Shown piece after piece: positions 44,905-54,673 of a DNA stretch of 64,000 nt (position 1 is the first letter of the stretch; every line of letters starts with the position of its first letter). The position numbers and the translations under genes were made by a program. The notes beneath the pieces are model-generated. The model made no database searches. It was not told the DNA's origin and worked only from the letters and a program-made list of their open reading frames with translations. Source of the DNA: Anaerotardibacter muris (GTDB lineage Bacteria > Actinomycetota > Coriobacteriia > Coriobacteriales > Eggerthellaceae); the NCBI RefSeq assembly GCF_943192915.1, contig NZ_CALPCD010000001.1:310001-374000 (forward strand). The letters are read 5' to 3'.

Positions 44905-45864
44905 TTATTTGCTATCGAAGCCCGCGCAGGGGATCTTCTCGCGCTTGTAATAGTCTTCGAGCGAGCCCACCTTGCCTGAAGGGAACTGCGCGAACTTATC
45001 CGCGAATTCGATGAGCTGGTCGGTCACGCAGCTACGGAACGCCTTTTCCTTGTAGGCCATATAGATGGTATGAAAGGGCTTTGGCGCATCTTCGATGGCC
45101 ACGGACACGAAACCGCGCGTTTGGATGTCGTCGAGGGTCTCGAGCATGATAGCCACCATGTCGGTCTCGGAGACCACCAGCGATGCGGCACTGATCTCGT
45201 CATTGAAAGCTTGCTTGGGGTTCAGGTCGGCACGGCGGAAGATGCCCTCGAGCAGCGTAGATGCGAACGATTCCTTACGATAGGACATGAGCGAATAATC
45301 CTTCAGCTCTTCGAGCGTCACGCTCTTGCGTTTAGCCAGTTCATGATTCTCCGAAACACCCACTACCAGGTTCTGGGTGATCATGGGCTCGTAAACGATG
45401 TCGCGCTCATCGAGCACCATGCCGCAGAATGCGATATCCAGCTTGCCATCGACCAGGCCTTTGAGGCAATCATAGGTAGTGCCCTGGTGGATATCGAAGT
45501 CGATGTTGTCGCCGAATTCCTTGCGGAAGGAACTGAGCAACAGCGGCAGGAAGTTGCGCTGGATAGAGATGACCGCGCCTATGCGGATCTGACCTGAAAG
45601 GCCGCTGGAGTAGAGCTTCATCAGATCCACTGCTTTATCGATCTCGGAAAGCGCGATGCATACGTGCTCATTGAATTCTGCGCCATAAGAAGTAAGGCGT
45701 ACGTTGCGGCCCACGCGCTCGAACAGGGGCACGCCCAGGTCCTTCTCCAAGTTGCCGATAGAATTCGACAGCGAAGGCTGAGTGATGAAGAGCTCTTCTG
45801 AGGCTTTACCGTAATGTTCGAGCTCTGCAAGTTTTCGGAAATAATAAAGCTGTGACAAGTTCAT
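44905..45864 (-). CDS. LysR-family transcriptional regulator
   Basis: 319 residues. N-terminal winged helix: YYFRKLAELEHYGKASEELF, ITQPSLSNSIGNLEKDLG and PLFERVGRNVRLT. C-terminal periplasmic-binding-like effector domain from about 90 (IRIGAVISIQRNFLPLLLS, LDIAFCGMVLDE). It is upstream of and in line with the SDR-ADH-CoA-transferase operon, with a palindromic operator between. It likely responds to the acid or alcohol metabolised by that operon. Confidence 0.93.
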   Translation of the reverse strand: MNLSQLYYFRKLAELEHYGKASEELFITQPSLSNSIGNLEKDLGVPLFERVGRNVRLTSYGAEFNEHVCIALSEIDKAVDLMKLYSSGLSGQIRIGAVISIQRNFLPLLLSSFRKEFGDNIDFDIHQGTTYDCLKGLVDGKLDIAFCGMVLDERDIVYEPMITQNLVVGVSENHELAKRKSVTLEELKDYSLMSYRKESFASTLLEGIFRRADLNPKQAFNDEISAASLVVSETDMVAIMLETLDDIQTRGFVSVAIEDAPKPFHTIYMAYKEKAFRSCVTDQLIEFADKFAQFPSGKVGSLEDYYKREKIPCAGFDSK

Positions 45865-45960
45865 ATCAGGTCCTCTGATTCAAACATGAAACCAAGTATC
45901 GCCATTCGTTTCGATGCGCAAGCCAGCTTCGTATGGACGAAGCTTCAGGTGACGAAACGC

Positions 45961-46566
45961 TCAGTTGCGAAGCGCCGCGCCCACCGCCTGGGCAAGGAAG
46001 ACCGCGAGAAGCATCTTCAACAGATCTGGGATGACGAAGGGGGCAACTGCCGCAGCGAATGCCGCGCCAGCAGACAGCTGACCAGCGACCATGAGCCACA
46101 GCCAGCCGAAGATATAGTACACAGCCGCGAAGAAGATGCCCACTACGAGGTTTCGCAGGAGGAATCCTTTCTTCACCTGACTGCCAAATAGAGAAACGGA
46201 GGTGGTGGAGGCGAAGGCCTTGTGCTTCTCGAGCACTGGGCTTAGGAAGAGCAGCAGAAACGCACCGATGACATAACCCATGATGAAGCCACCCGTGGGA
46301 CCGAAGACCGCACCCAAACCGCCGCGAAAACCAGTGAATACCGGCAGGCCGATAGCACCGAGCAGCACATAACCGCAGATAGCGATAAGAGCATTGCGTG
46401 GGCTCAAGGCGAACAGCGTGAAGAATACTGCAAGCGGTGCGAGCGAAAGCGGAACGGGGCCGATCGGCACTGACACCCATGCGGTGACCGCCATGCAGGC
46501 GATGGCTGCCGCACAGTACACGATGGTGTGACTGCGAGACTTCGCATGAACGAGAGCTTCGGACAT
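45961..46566 (-). CDS. bioY: Biotin transporter substrate-binding subunit BioY
   Basis: 201 residues with six hydrophobic segments and the BioY motif VYCAAAIACMAVTAWVSVPI in the first helix, FRGGLGAVFGPTGGFIMGY near residue 80 and a C-terminal pore-like helix. BioY is the S component of an ECF transporter, working with EcfA/EcfT encoded elsewhere, or alone. birA is 774 bp away on the same strand beyond mntP. AAAGGAAC precedes the ATG. Confidence 0.92.
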   Translation of the reverse strand: MSEALVHAKSRSHTIVYCAAAIACMAVTAWVSVPIGPVPLSLAPLAVFFTLFALSPRNALIAICGYVLLGAIGLPVFTGFRGGLGAVFGPTGGFIMGYVIGAFLLLFLSPVLEKHKAFASTTSVSLFGSQVKKGFLLRNLVVGIFFAAVYYIFGWLWLMVAGQLSAGAAFAAAVAPFVIPDLLKMLLAVFLAQAVGAALRN

Positions 46567-46735
46567 GTGCGTTCCTTTCTTCAGAGGGAGGCTATCGATT
46601 CGCCGTGGACCGATAGCGTTATAACTATAGATGATTTCGATAGGTTATGTATATAGGATCGCCGATTCCCTGTATGAATGGTTGAAGTTGCTAGACAAAC
46701 TTCTTTGTTGGCAAGCGATATGACAGAATGGAACA

Positions 46736-47290
46736 ATGAGCATCACTGAGATCATATTGCTAGGGCTGGCGCTTTCGATGGATGCGTTCGCGGTCACGCT
46801 CTCCAACGCCGTGGCGTTTCGTGGGACGGGACGGGCGCGGCGCTTCTTGATGCCAGTGTTCTTCGGCGTGTTCCAGGCCGTGATGCCCGTGATCGGGTTC
46901 TTCCTCGGGTCGCTGGTGAGCGAATGGGTAGACCAGTATGCGGGGCTCATCACATTCGTGATCTTGGGCTTCATCGGCGGCAAGATGATCTGGGATGCGC
47001 TGCGTGACAAGGGCGAAGACGAAGAGGGGTCAGGCGCACAGATCACCATTCCCGTGCTGTTCTTCCAGGCTATCGCGACCAGCATCGATGCGCTTGCAGT
47101 GGGTGTGAGCTTCGCGATGCTATCGATCAACATCGGGATGGCGGCGAGCATCATCGGCGTGACCACCTTCTTGTGCTGCATCGTAGCGCTGTTCATCCAG
47201 AAGGGTGTGGGGCGTGTGCTGGGCGACAAAGCTGCCATCGTCGGCGGCCTGGTCCTGATCGCCATCGGCCTAAAATCCCTCTTCCTCTAA
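46736..47290 (+). CDS. mntP: Manganese efflux pump MntP
   Basis: 184 residues, six membrane helices in two halves, each with an Asp-containing motif: LALSMDAFAVTLSN near residue 13 and ATSIDALAVGVSF near residue 113. GFIGGKMIWDAL is also typical. It exports Mn2+. No yybP-ykoY riboswitch could be recognised in the short leader. Its stop touches a family A palindrome. Confidence 0.95.
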   Translation: MSITEIILLGLALSMDAFAVTLSNAVAFRGTGRARRFLMPVFFGVFQAVMPVIGFFLGSLVSEWVDQYAGLITFVILGFIGGKMIWDALRDKGEDEEGSGAQITIPVLFFQAIATSIDALAVGVSFAMLSINIGMAASIIGVTTFLCCIVALFIQKGVGRVLGDKAAIVGGLVLIAIGLKSLFL

Positions 47291-47339
47291 CCGGGGACGG
47301 GTTCATTTCTGTCCGGGACAGAATTGAACCCGTCCCCGG
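47291..47339. repeat. Family A REP-like palindrome filling the mntP/birA gap
   Basis: CCGGGGACGGGTTCATTTCT and its near-complement form a 49-bp palindrome that occupies exactly the space between the convergent stops of mntP (47288-47290) and birA (47340-47342). It can act as a two-way terminator. Confidence 0.85.
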
Positions 47340-48161
47340 TTAATGGCGGGTGTGGACTTCGCCAGAATTGGCGGCGATACGGGTACCGTCCTGTTGTTCG
47401 AGGATGAGCTCGCCAGTTTCGGAGACACCGATCACCTTACCTGTGTAGAGAGTGGTGCCATCGATGGCCTCGAGCGTGACGGCTTGACCAAGATTGAAGA
47501 GTTGCGCGTTGTATTCGGGAATGACCTGAGCGATCCCCTGCTCGAGCCATGCATGATAGAGGCCTTCGATCTGAACTAAGAGCTGAGAGAGCAACTGGTC
47601 AAGATCGACCGAGTCCGCAACTATATCAACGAGATACGCCGGGGTATTTTCAGCTGGAGCAACGCTTGTCTGGCTCGCTTCAGGACGTGATATATTGATG
47701 CCGATCCCGCAACAAAGCTTCTTGTTGATAGCTTCAAGAGAGATCCCGCACAGTTTACCCACCGCTCCCGCTCGAACAACGAGGATGTCGTTTGGCCATT
47801 TGATCTTGATCGCATCACTGCCCGTGAACGCCGCTAGGGCAGACTGTACAGCAAGGGACAACAGAAGGCTGAGCGCAGGAAGATCTGCAAGGGTCTTGCC
47901 CGCATTCGCATGAGTTCCCAGCGGGTCGAGGATGAACGAGAAATAGAGACCGCCTTCAGGGCTTGACCAGGTCCTTCCCTGCCGACCATAGGCTGCGGTC
48001 TGTCGGCGCGCAACAAAACAAGTACCTTCAGGTTCACCTTGCGCTATAGCTTCTTTGATGCGCGTGTTGGTGGAATCGACTTCATCAAAGGCGCGCACAT
48101 CCCAAAACCCGCTCGGATCCTTTGGCTGCGAAGCACCGCTTGCCGCAACAGGGTCTAGCAC
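47340..48161 (-). CDS. birA: Biotin-[acetyl-CoA-carboxylase] ligase BirA, without regulatory domain
   Basis: 273 residues from GTG 48161. It lacks the N-terminal helix-turn-helix of group II BirA. Catalytic parts: FDEVDSTNTRIKEA, ARRQTAAYGRQGRTWSSPEG with the flexible biotinoyl-AMP loop, KWPNDILV, and GIGINISRP. It attaches biotin to carboxylase carrier proteins. It overlaps the folP-folK gene by 7 bp. Confidence 0.93.
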   Translation of the reverse strand: MLDPVAASGASQPKDPSGFWDVRAFDEVDSTNTRIKEAIAQGEPEGTCFVARRQTAAYGRQGRTWSSPEGGLYFSFILDPLGTHANAGKTLADLPALSLLLSLAVQSALAAFTGSDAIKIKWPNDILVVRAGAVGKLCGISLEAINKKLCCGIGINISRPEASQTSVAPAENTPAYLVDIVADSVDLDQLLSQLLVQIEGLYHAWLEQGIAQVIPEYNAQLFNLGQAVTLEAIDGTTLYTGKVIGVSETGELILEQQDGTRIAANSGEVHTRH

Positions 48162-49468
48162 TTCCAGGCCTTACCGTATCTCACCTGCTCTTCGGTGACC
48201 GCTTCACCATTTGCAAGTTCGTGCTTCGGGAGCAGTTCCAACAAAGGCTTCACCACGAAATCACGCTCGAGCAAGAGCGGGTGTGGCAAAGTGAGCACTT
48301 CCAGATCGGACACATAACCCTGGTAGTCGAGGATATCCAGATCGCACGTGCGCGGGCCATTCTTTTGCGTGCGCACGCGACCAAGGCTGTTCTCGATGGC
48401 TTGCAAGTAGCCGAGCAGTTCTTGTGGTGGCAGGCCAGTGCGCATCAGCACGACCGCGTTCACGAAAAGATCCTGATCCTCGAAATACGCGGGCTCGCTT
48501 TCGTAATAGCTCGAAATATCGATGATCTGCGTATCGGGCAACATGCACATATCCCCGATAGCTTTATTGAGCATGGCGATCTTGCCTTCGCGCTCTTCCC
48601 CTTCATCGGCCACAAGTGCTACGTTGCAACCCATGCCGATGAGCGCATACGGGCGCAGATTCTCTTTCAGAGCTTCTGCGGTGAGTGCCACATTGTGCGT
48701 ACGAATGACCGAAGCGCCCAGTTCGCAAGCCATGAGCGCTTCAGCAGCTGACGCAGCATCGCGCTCTTTCGGGTCTTCGATATGATAAGCATCGCCGATA
48801 TAGCTCTTGCGCGAGACCGCCACCATCGTGGGAAAGCCCAAACGATTCAGCTCGTGGAAGTTTCGCATCAGCTCTATGGTCTGCTTGGTGGTCTTGCCGA
48901 AACCTGGACCTGGATCAAGGCAGATGCGCGTGCGATCGATGCCATGCGCCATAAGGGCTTCTGCTTGCCCTTTCAGGAAATCGCGCACTTCAGCAACCAC
49001 GTCATCGTAGTGGGGAGCGTCCTGCATGGTGCGCGGATCGCTACCACCCATATGCATGACCACAAGGCCCGCATCACAATTCGCTGCTACTTCGACCATC
49101 GCCTGGTCGCGAAACCCGGTCACGTCATTGATGATAGAAGCACCTGCTTCGACCGCCGCCTGAGCAACCGCAGCATGACGCGTATCGATGCTCACGCAAA
49201 TGCCCTTTTCAGCGAGTGAGCGCACCACTTCGAGCACGCGCTCTTTCTCTTCAGCCTCTGTAACGGGTTCAGCGCCAGGGCGCGTTGATTCCCCGCCCAC
49301 ATCGATGATGAGCGCACCCTCATCGACCATTGCCAACGCATGAGCGATGGCATCTTCGGTAGATGCATAGGCCCCACCATCGGAAAATGAATCGGGCGTA
49401 AGATTCAAGATGCCCATGATAATGGGCATCTTTGCGTCGAAATTGTACTGGGAACATTTCCAGATCAT
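48155..49468 (-). CDS. folP: Dihydropteroate synthase-HPPK fusion
   Basis: 437 residues joining two folate enzymes. Residues about 14-265: FolP (MGILNLTPDSFSDGGAY, DVGGESTRPGA, DVTGFRD). About 275-437: FolK (GMGCNVALVADEGEE, YESEPAYFEDQDLFVNAV, PRTCDLDILDY, LTLPHPLLLERDFV). In many bacteria FolB sits with these; no FolB is fused here. AAGGACC precedes ATG 49468. The FolP domain makes dihydropteroate from pABA, while FolK supplies its pterin pyrophosphate. It overlaps birA. Confidence 0.95.
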   Translation of the reverse strand: MIWKCSQYNFDAKMPIIMGILNLTPDSFSDGGAYASTEDAIAHALAMVDEGALIIDVGGESTRPGAEPVTEAEEKERVLEVVRSLAEKGICVSIDTRHAAVAQAAVEAGASIINDVTGFRDQAMVEVAANCDAGLVVMHMGGSDPRTMQDAPHYDDVVAEVRDFLKGQAEALMAHGIDRTRICLDPGPGFGKTTKQTIELMRNFHELNRLGFPTMVAVSRKSYIGDAYHIEDPKERDAASAAEALMACELGASVIRTHNVALTAEALKENLRPYALIGMGCNVALVADEGEEREGKIAMLNKAIGDMCMLPDTQIIDISSYYESEPAYFEDQDLFVNAVVLMRTGLPPQELLGYLQAIENSLGRVRTQKNGPRTCDLDILDYQGYVSDLEVLTLPHPLLLERDFVVKPLLELLPKHELANGEAVTEEQVRYGKAWKC

Positions 49469-49484
49469 CTAAGCGGTCCTTCGA

Positions 49485-51803
49485 TTATTGGGGCGATCCG
49501 TTGCTGTCATCCTTGTTATCAGACTGGATGTCCTTGATCTTCTGCTCAAGACTGTTCAGGAATGCATCGCCTTGTTGTGCGGGCGCATTCTGATCGCTTT
49601 CAGGAGCCATGGCTTGAGCGGGCATCACCGGGTCACTGGAAGTTGCCTGGTCGTCCGCCGCGGGAGCTGGCTGAGATGCAGGAGCTTGCGCTTCAGTGGC
49701 TTCAGGGGTGGTGACTGCGGTAGTAGTGCCCTCTTTTGGAGCCAGCGTATTAGCCGCCTGTTCCAACGTACCACTCTGTTCGAGCTTCAGATAATCGCTC
49801 CACTTGTTGTCGAGCAACGCTTCGCACGCCTCGCCATCGACCGTTTCGCGCTCGAGCAGCACGGTTGCCATCAGGTTCATCTGGTCCTTGCGCGAAGAGA
49901 GGATCTCGTAAGCGCGATCATGCGCCTCACGCATGATGCGGGCCACTTCTTCGTCGATGCGACGTGCGGTCTCTTCGGAATAGTCCTGGGTATTGCCGTA
50001 GTCACGACCGAGGAATACTTCATGATTCGGCTGGCCGAAGACCTGTACGCCCAGATCAGAGCTCATGCCGTAGTTGGTCACCATGGAGCGAGCCATCTTG
50101 GTAGCGCGTTCAAGGTCGTTCGATGCGCCCGTGGTGATATCGTCGCAGAAAATCTCTTCAGCAACACGACCACCCAAGAACACGGCCAGTTCGTCGCGCA
50201 TTTCGTTGCGCGAATTCAGCACCTTATCTTCATCGGGGATCGAAAGAGTGTAGCCCAATGCGCGACCGCGCGAGATGATAGAGATCTTATGCACGGGATC
50301 GGCATTCGGAAGCAAGTGGCCAACGAGCGCATGGCCTGATTCATGGAAAGCGATGGTGCGACGGGTATTCTCGTCCAATACGCGACCCTTGCGTTCGGGA
50401 CCTGCGATAACACGTTCCATGGATTCGGTGACCTCTTGTTCAGAGATGATGTGCTTATTGCGACGAGCCGAAAGGATCGCGGCTTCATTCAGCAGGTTAG
50501 CCAGGTCAGCACCCGTGAAACCAGGGGTGAGCTTGGCCAAGCGCGGCAAGTTCACGTCAGCGGCCAGCGGCTTGTTTTCCGCATGGACCTTCAAGATCTT
50601 CTCGCGGCCCTTCACATCGGGAACATCCACGACTATCTGGCGGTCGAAACGACCGGGACGGAGCAGCGCGGGATCGAGCACGTCAGAGCGGTTCGTTGCA
50701 GCGATCAGCACGACCGAATCGTTCGCCTCGAAACCATCCATCTCCACGAGCAACTGGTTCAGGGTCTGTTCGCGTTCGTCGTGACCACCGCCAAGACCAG
50801 CGCCACGCTGACGACCTACCGCATCGATCTCGTCGATGAAGATGATGGCAGGAGCAGCTTCCTTCGCTTGCTTGAACAGATCGCGTACGCGAGATGCACC
50901 GACGCCAACGAACATCTCGACGAAGTCGGAGCCAGAGATGCTGAAGAACGGCACACCTGCCTCGCCTGCGACCGCGCGTGCGAGCAAGGTCTTACCTGTT
51001 CCCGGAGGGCCTACGAGCAAGCAACCGCGCGGGATCTTCGCACCCATAGCCTGGTATTTCGCAGGATTATCGAGGAAATCCTTGATCTCTTGCATTTCCT
51101 CGACCGCCTCGTCGACACCTGCAACATCAGAGAATTTCACGTCAGGATGTTCCTCGACCGACTTCTTGGCTTTGGCTTTACCGAAGGACATCTGCGAATT
51201 GTTCGCCTTGTTCATCTGCGAGAAGAAGAAGAACAGCAGGCCAGCGATGAGCAGGATGGGCAGCAATGAGAGCAGGATCGAACCCCACGGCGAAGGCAGG
51301 GTGATGCTGTATTCGATCTCGGGATGAGCCGCCATCAGTTCGCCGAGCGAATCCTGGCCGACCCAGGTGCAGGTGAAGTTATGCTTGCTGCCAAGGGTCT
51401 TCGCAGACAAGATGCTGGGCTCGATGGTATCGAGACGCGCACCGTCGACCACCATGGTACCCAGCTGGGAGTTGATAGCTTCGATACCAGTGTTGAAGGC
51501 ATCAGCTGCGGTAACGCCAGCAGTCTGAGCAGGATAATAGGTGCCCGTGACCGTTTCGCCACCTGCGTCGTACACAACGGTCTCGACGCGACCTTGTTCA
51601 ACAGCCTGCGTGAATTCCGAAGTGACCAGCGCATCGGTTTGCGTGATGCCGTCTTCGGTGCCCGCGGGCATGCGCGTGATCATCGAGAAGAAGAAGATGG
51701 CCACCAACGCGAACACCACGATGGTGACGATATTGATCTGCTTGGGCCTATTAGGCTGCTTGTTCGATGACTTGTTGTTCTTTGAGCTTGGATCCTGTGT
51801 CAT
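49485..51803 (-). CDS. ftsH: ATP-dependent zinc metalloprotease FtsH
   Basis: 772 residues. N-terminal membrane helix (about 25-43), a periplasmic FtsH_ext domain, second membrane helix (about 176-196), AAA+ domain with [19 protein letters not shown] and [14 protein letters not shown], and protease domain with HESGH zinc motif. The last 110 residues are Pro/Ala/Gln-rich and longer than usual. It degrades membrane and regulatory proteins. The hpt gene lies 32 bp upstream. Confidence 0.97.
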   Translation of the reverse strand: MTQDPSSKNNKSSNKQPNRPKQINIVTIVVFALVAIFFFSMITRMPAGTEDGITQTDALVTSEFTQAVEQGRVETVVYDAGGETVTGTYYPAQTAGVTAADAFNTGIEAINSQLGTMVVDGARLDTIEPSILSAKTLGSKHNFTCTWVGQDSLGELMAAHPEIEYSITLPSPWGSILLSLLPILLIAGLLFFFFSQMNKANNSQMSFGKAKAKKSVEEHPDVKFSDVAGVDEAVEEMQEIKDFLDNPAKYQAMGAKIPRGCLLVGPPGTGKTLLARAVAGEAGVPFFSISGSDFVEMFVGVGASRVRDLFKQAKEAAPAIIFIDEIDAVGRQRGAGLGGGHDEREQTLNQLLVEMDGFEANDSVVLIAATNRSDVLDPALLRPGRFDRQIVVDVPDVKGREKILKVHAENKPLAADVNLPRLAKLTPGFTGADLANLLNEAAILSARRNKHIISEQEVTESMERVIAGPERKGRVLDENTRRTIAFHESGHALVGHLLPNADPVHKISIISRGRALGYTLSIPDEDKVLNSRNEMRDELAVFLGGRVAEEIFCDDITTGASNDLERATKMARSMVTNYGMSSDLGVQVFGQPNHEVFLGRDYGNTQDYSEETARRIDEEVARIMREAHDRAYEILSSRKDQMNLMATVLLERETVDGEACEALLDNKWSDYLKLEQSGTLEQAANTLAPKEGTTTAVTTPEATEAQAPASQPAPAADDQATSSDPVMPAQAMAPESDQNAPAQQGDAFLNSLEQKIKDIQSDNKDDSNGSPQ

Positions 51804-51835
51804 AAAGTTGCGTTCCTTGCGTTTTACGTTCTTTC

Positions 51836-52390
51836 TTACGATGCATCGACGACCACGCTTGAGCGCAGGACGCCGATATACGGTAGGTTTCGGTAATGCT
51901 CTGCGTAATCCATCCCGTAACCCACCACGAATTCATCGGGGCATTCGAACCCAACATACTTGCACGGAAGATCGGGTTGACCAGGGATATCCTTGCGCAG
52001 AAGCGCAGCGATCGAAAGCGAGGCAGGTTTGCGCGACTCCAGATTGTCGAGAAGATAGCGCAGCGTCAGGCCGCTGTCGATGATGTCTTCCGCAATAAGA
52101 ACGTGACGGCCAGATATGTCGGTGGTCAAGTCCTTCTGGATACGCACGATGCCCGAGCTCTTCGCCGCTTTGCCATAAGAAGAGATAGCCATGAAATCCA
52201 TCTCGAGCGGAAGATCGATCTTGCGGACAAGATCGGCCATGTAGACGGCCGCACCGCGCAAGATCGAGACGACTACCAGATCCTTACCGGCATAGTCGTT
52301 CGTGATGGCAGCACCGATTTCGCTCACTCGAGCGCGAAGCTGATCTTCAGTGAACAACACACGCTCAAGATCGGGATGAATTCCTTGCAC
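51836..52390 (-). CDS. hpt: Hypoxanthine phosphoribosyltransferase
   Basis: 184 residues from GTG 52390 (GAGGAAC close upstream). The PRPP loop is seen in VLIAEDIIDSGLTLRYL, with LVVSILRGAAVYMADLVR as the upstream loop, and the base-binding KYVGFECPDEFVVGYGMDYAE segment. It salvages hypoxanthine and guanine. In many bacteria hpt follows tilS; here a family B palindrome and maf sit between them. Confidence 0.95.
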   Translation of the reverse strand: MQGIHPDLERVLFTEDQLRARVSEIGAAITNDYAGKDLVVVSILRGAAVYMADLVRKIDLPLEMDFMAISSYGKAAKSSGIVRIQKDLTTDISGRHVLIAEDIIDSGLTLRYLLDNLESRKPASLSIAALLRKDIPGQPDLPCKYVGFECPDEFVVGYGMDYAEHYRNLPYIGVLRSSVVVDAS

Positions 52391-52539
52391 CGTTCCTCTT
52401 TCGTGGCAAACTGTTTACCCGTGCATAAACGTATAGGTAAGTGTATCAAAAGCTCTATGGGGAATGACCACGAGAAACCTTGCACGGCGCAATTCCGAGA
52501 AATACGCACCATTTCTTCACGTGATATACGAACTGGGGA

Positions 52540-52734
52540 CTGTGAGCGTGGGGTGAGGGTACTAGGCAAGGGTCTCGGATTCACCCGTTTCGCTGTTCGC
52601 CTTCAGCTCATGCGCTGCACTGCCTCATGCTTTGTTCATGCGAAAGCAACCCTATGGGTTACTTTCTGCTTTTCAAGTTAGTGTTCAGAGTGAATCTACG
52701 ACCCTTACCTAGTACCCTCACCCCACGCTCACAG
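52540..52734. repeat. Family B long palindromic element, copy 3
   Basis: 195 bp. The left arm 52540-52566 pairs perfectly with 52708-52734 (27 bp); after one C/A mismatch another 7 bp pair. The core is diverged but keeps TTCACCCG..GTTCGCCTTCAGCTCATGCG, then AACCC-TAT-GGGTT followed by a T-rich run, where copies 1 and 2 have the GAACCCAGC palindrome. It fills most of the hpt-maf gap (52391-52743). Confidence 0.85.
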
Positions 52735-52743
52735 CGGGTGCGC

Positions 52744-53439
52744 TTATTGGTCGGTCTTGGTGGAGACTTGGATGGGAACTTCGGTGTTGAGCAGGTCGGG
52801 GAAATTCTCGAGGAGCTTATCGACCGGCAGGCCGACGATATTGTTATAGTCGCCTTCGTACTTCTCGACCAGATCGCCGCCTCTGCCTTGGATGCCATAA
52901 GCGCCCGCTTTGTCGATGGTCTCGCCAGTAGCTACGTAAGCGTTGATGTCTTCGTCGGTCAGATCTTTGAACGTGACATAACTGGTCTCGGAGAAAGTGC
53001 GGAATCCGATGGACACATTACCATCGCCGCCGTTCTCTTCAGTTTCGTTGAGCAGCATCATCCAAACTGAAACCCCTGTGATGACCTGGTGCGTTCTGCC
53101 AGAGAGCTTGCGAAGCATCTCGCGAGCATGGTCAGCAGAATAAGGCTTGCCCAGCATCTCGCCATCGAGCACCACCATGGTGTCGGCGCCGATCACAATA
53201 CCAAGACCGACGGGGTTCTGTGCGAGCACTTCCTGAACCACGGCGCCAGCTTTGCGCTCAGCCAGCTTCTTCACGGCCTCTTCAGGGTTTGCGAGTAGGT
53301 CGGGTTCGAGCGTCTCGTCCACTTCGGTCGAGCCGGTGAACGCAACGAACTTCACGCCCGCTTCTTCGAGCAGCTGTTTGCGGCGCGGCGATTTGGACGC
53401 GAGGATGATGTTGATCGGCATGGTGGGTTGCTGTGCCAT
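52744..53439 (-). CDS. maf: Maf-family nucleotide pyrophosphatase
   Basis: 231 residues with GGAGC before the ATG. Maf motifs: ILASKSPRRKQLLEEAGVKF at the start, GADTMVVLDGEMLGKPYS, and AGAYGIQGRGGDLVEKYEGD near residue 190 with the catalytic Lys/Gln set. It hydrolyses dTTP, UTP or modified nucleoside triphosphates. Family B copy 3 follows directly. Confidence 0.93.
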   Translation of the reverse strand: MAQQPTMPINIILASKSPRRKQLLEEAGVKFVAFTGSTEVDETLEPDLLANPEEAVKKLAERKAGAVVQEVLAQNPVGLGIVIGADTMVVLDGEMLGKPYSADHAREMLRKLSGRTHQVITGVSVWMMLLNETEENGGDGNVSIGFRTFSETSYVTFKDLTDEDINAYVATGETIDKAGAYGIQGRGGDLVEKYEGDYNNIVGLPVDKLLENFPDLLNTEVPIQVSTKTDQ

Positions 53440-53479
53440 GATTGCTCCTTATATGCAGTGCGCTTCGGGCGCTCGGCGG

Positions 53480-54556
53480 TTAGTGGTCGCGCTTGCGACG
53501 GGCACGAAATCGAACCATCGGCTCTATGAGAACGCCCTGTTTGTTCGCACTTATTGCAAGGTCACCCTGAATATTAACAACATAGCCACCGATCGGCACG
53601 CCTTGACGGTCAAAGGCCTGAAGCACCGCATCAACAGCAGCGGCTTCGATGCGCCCTTCGGCACCGATCATGGCTTCAAGGATGCGGCGGATAGCGCGAC
53701 GCTGAATGGGGAGTGCCAGCTGACCGAACGAGGGCTCCAACTTGAAGAAGCCATCCCCTTCTTCCACGTTATCTGCGATCGCCTCTTCGGCGAGCTGTTC
53801 CATGAAATCATCTTCATCGCCGATCAGGTTCATGGTGCGACAGAGCGTATCGAGCAACTGCGGGTTCTGCTCCTTGGCAGCAGGAACGATGGTGTGACGC
53901 ACATAAGCGCGGAATCGATCGGTATGAGCATTCGTGGCGTCTTCGCGCCAAAGATCGCCCGCTTCATCACGCACCACCAGTTCGCCACACGCGGCGCGGT
54001 CTTCCAGATAGGCACGAAGAGCCTCGCGAGAAATATCGAGCAGCGGTCGCACGACTGGACCATTCTGATAGCGCATCGAGCGAAAGCCGCCTGGACCCGT
54101 GCCCTTGATGGAGCGCATGTAGAAGTTCTCGACGCGATCATCCTGCGTATGAGCCGTAAGGATACGGCCCTCTGCCAGCGGCAACGCATTATGGAAGCAC
54201 ATGCTCTCGAGCGCTTCGTGCGCCGCAAGATAGCGCTCTTGACGTCCGATAGCTTCGATGTTGCCACCCGCTTCTCGTGCGAGCAGCGCCACGTCCACCT
54301 CGCAGCAGAAGAATGGCAGATCGAGCGCTTCAGCCAGCGCAGCCACGAAGCGCATGTCCGCTTCGGCCTCTTCGCCACGCAATTTGTGATTCACGTGCAG
54401 GCAAGCGAGCGGGCCGATGAGCCCGCGTTCATGCAAGTCGCGTGCGATATAGGCGAGCGCAGTAGAATCCGACCCACCCGACACCATCAGCAGAGCTGGT
54501 GAAGCAGGGTTGAATAGGTCGTGGTCGGTCACGGTTCGTTCGATGGTATCGAGCAT
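53480..54556 (-). CDS. tilS: tRNA(Ile)-lysidine synthase
   Basis: 358 residues. PP-loop LLMVSGGSDSTALAYIARDL near residue 25, LHVNHKLRGEEAEADMRFV, AHTQDDRVENFYMR, and the EDATNAHTDRFRAYVR region. It converts C34 of tRNA-Ile2 to lysidine so the codon AUA is read. The C-terminal domain is shorter than in E. coli TilS. The start overlaps nothing; a divergent membrane-protein gene begins 117 bp upstream. Confidence 0.94.
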   Translation of the reverse strand: MLDTIERTVTDHDLFNPASPALLMVSGGSDSTALAYIARDLHERGLIGPLACLHVNHKLRGEEAEADMRFVAALAEALDLPFFCCEVDVALLAREAGGNIEAIGRQERYLAAHEALESMCFHNALPLAEGRILTAHTQDDRVENFYMRSIKGTGPGGFRSMRYQNGPVVRPLLDISREALRAYLEDRAACGELVVRDEAGDLWREDATNAHTDRFRAYVRHTIVPAAKEQNPQLLDTLCRTMNLIGDEDDFMEQLAEEAIADNVEEGDGFFKLEPSFGQLALPIQRRAIRRILEAMIGAEGRIEAAAVDAVLQAFDRQGVPIGGYVVNIQGDLAISANKQGVLIEPMVRFRARRKRDH

Positions 54557-54673
54557 CGCATCTCTCTCTTACAGATTGTTTTCAGTTCTGAACTGCTTAG
54601 GTCTATTGTGTCGCGCTCGCGTATCCTAAGGAAGCGATCTCATAAGAACGACAGAAGAAAGAGGGTGATCGCC

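Noticed and set aside
46567..46735. Possible BioR/BirA operator or manganese riboswitch between bioY and mntP
   Set aside because: A GCTATCG..CGATAGC dyad is present but matches no known site; BirA here has no DNA-binding domain, and the mntP leader is too short for yybP-ykoY.
53252..54502. 416-codon open frame opposite tilS, and similar long antisense frames opposite gshA, the 12alpha-HSDH gene and the surface genes
   Set aside because: All lie inside well-supported genes and carry no family motifs.
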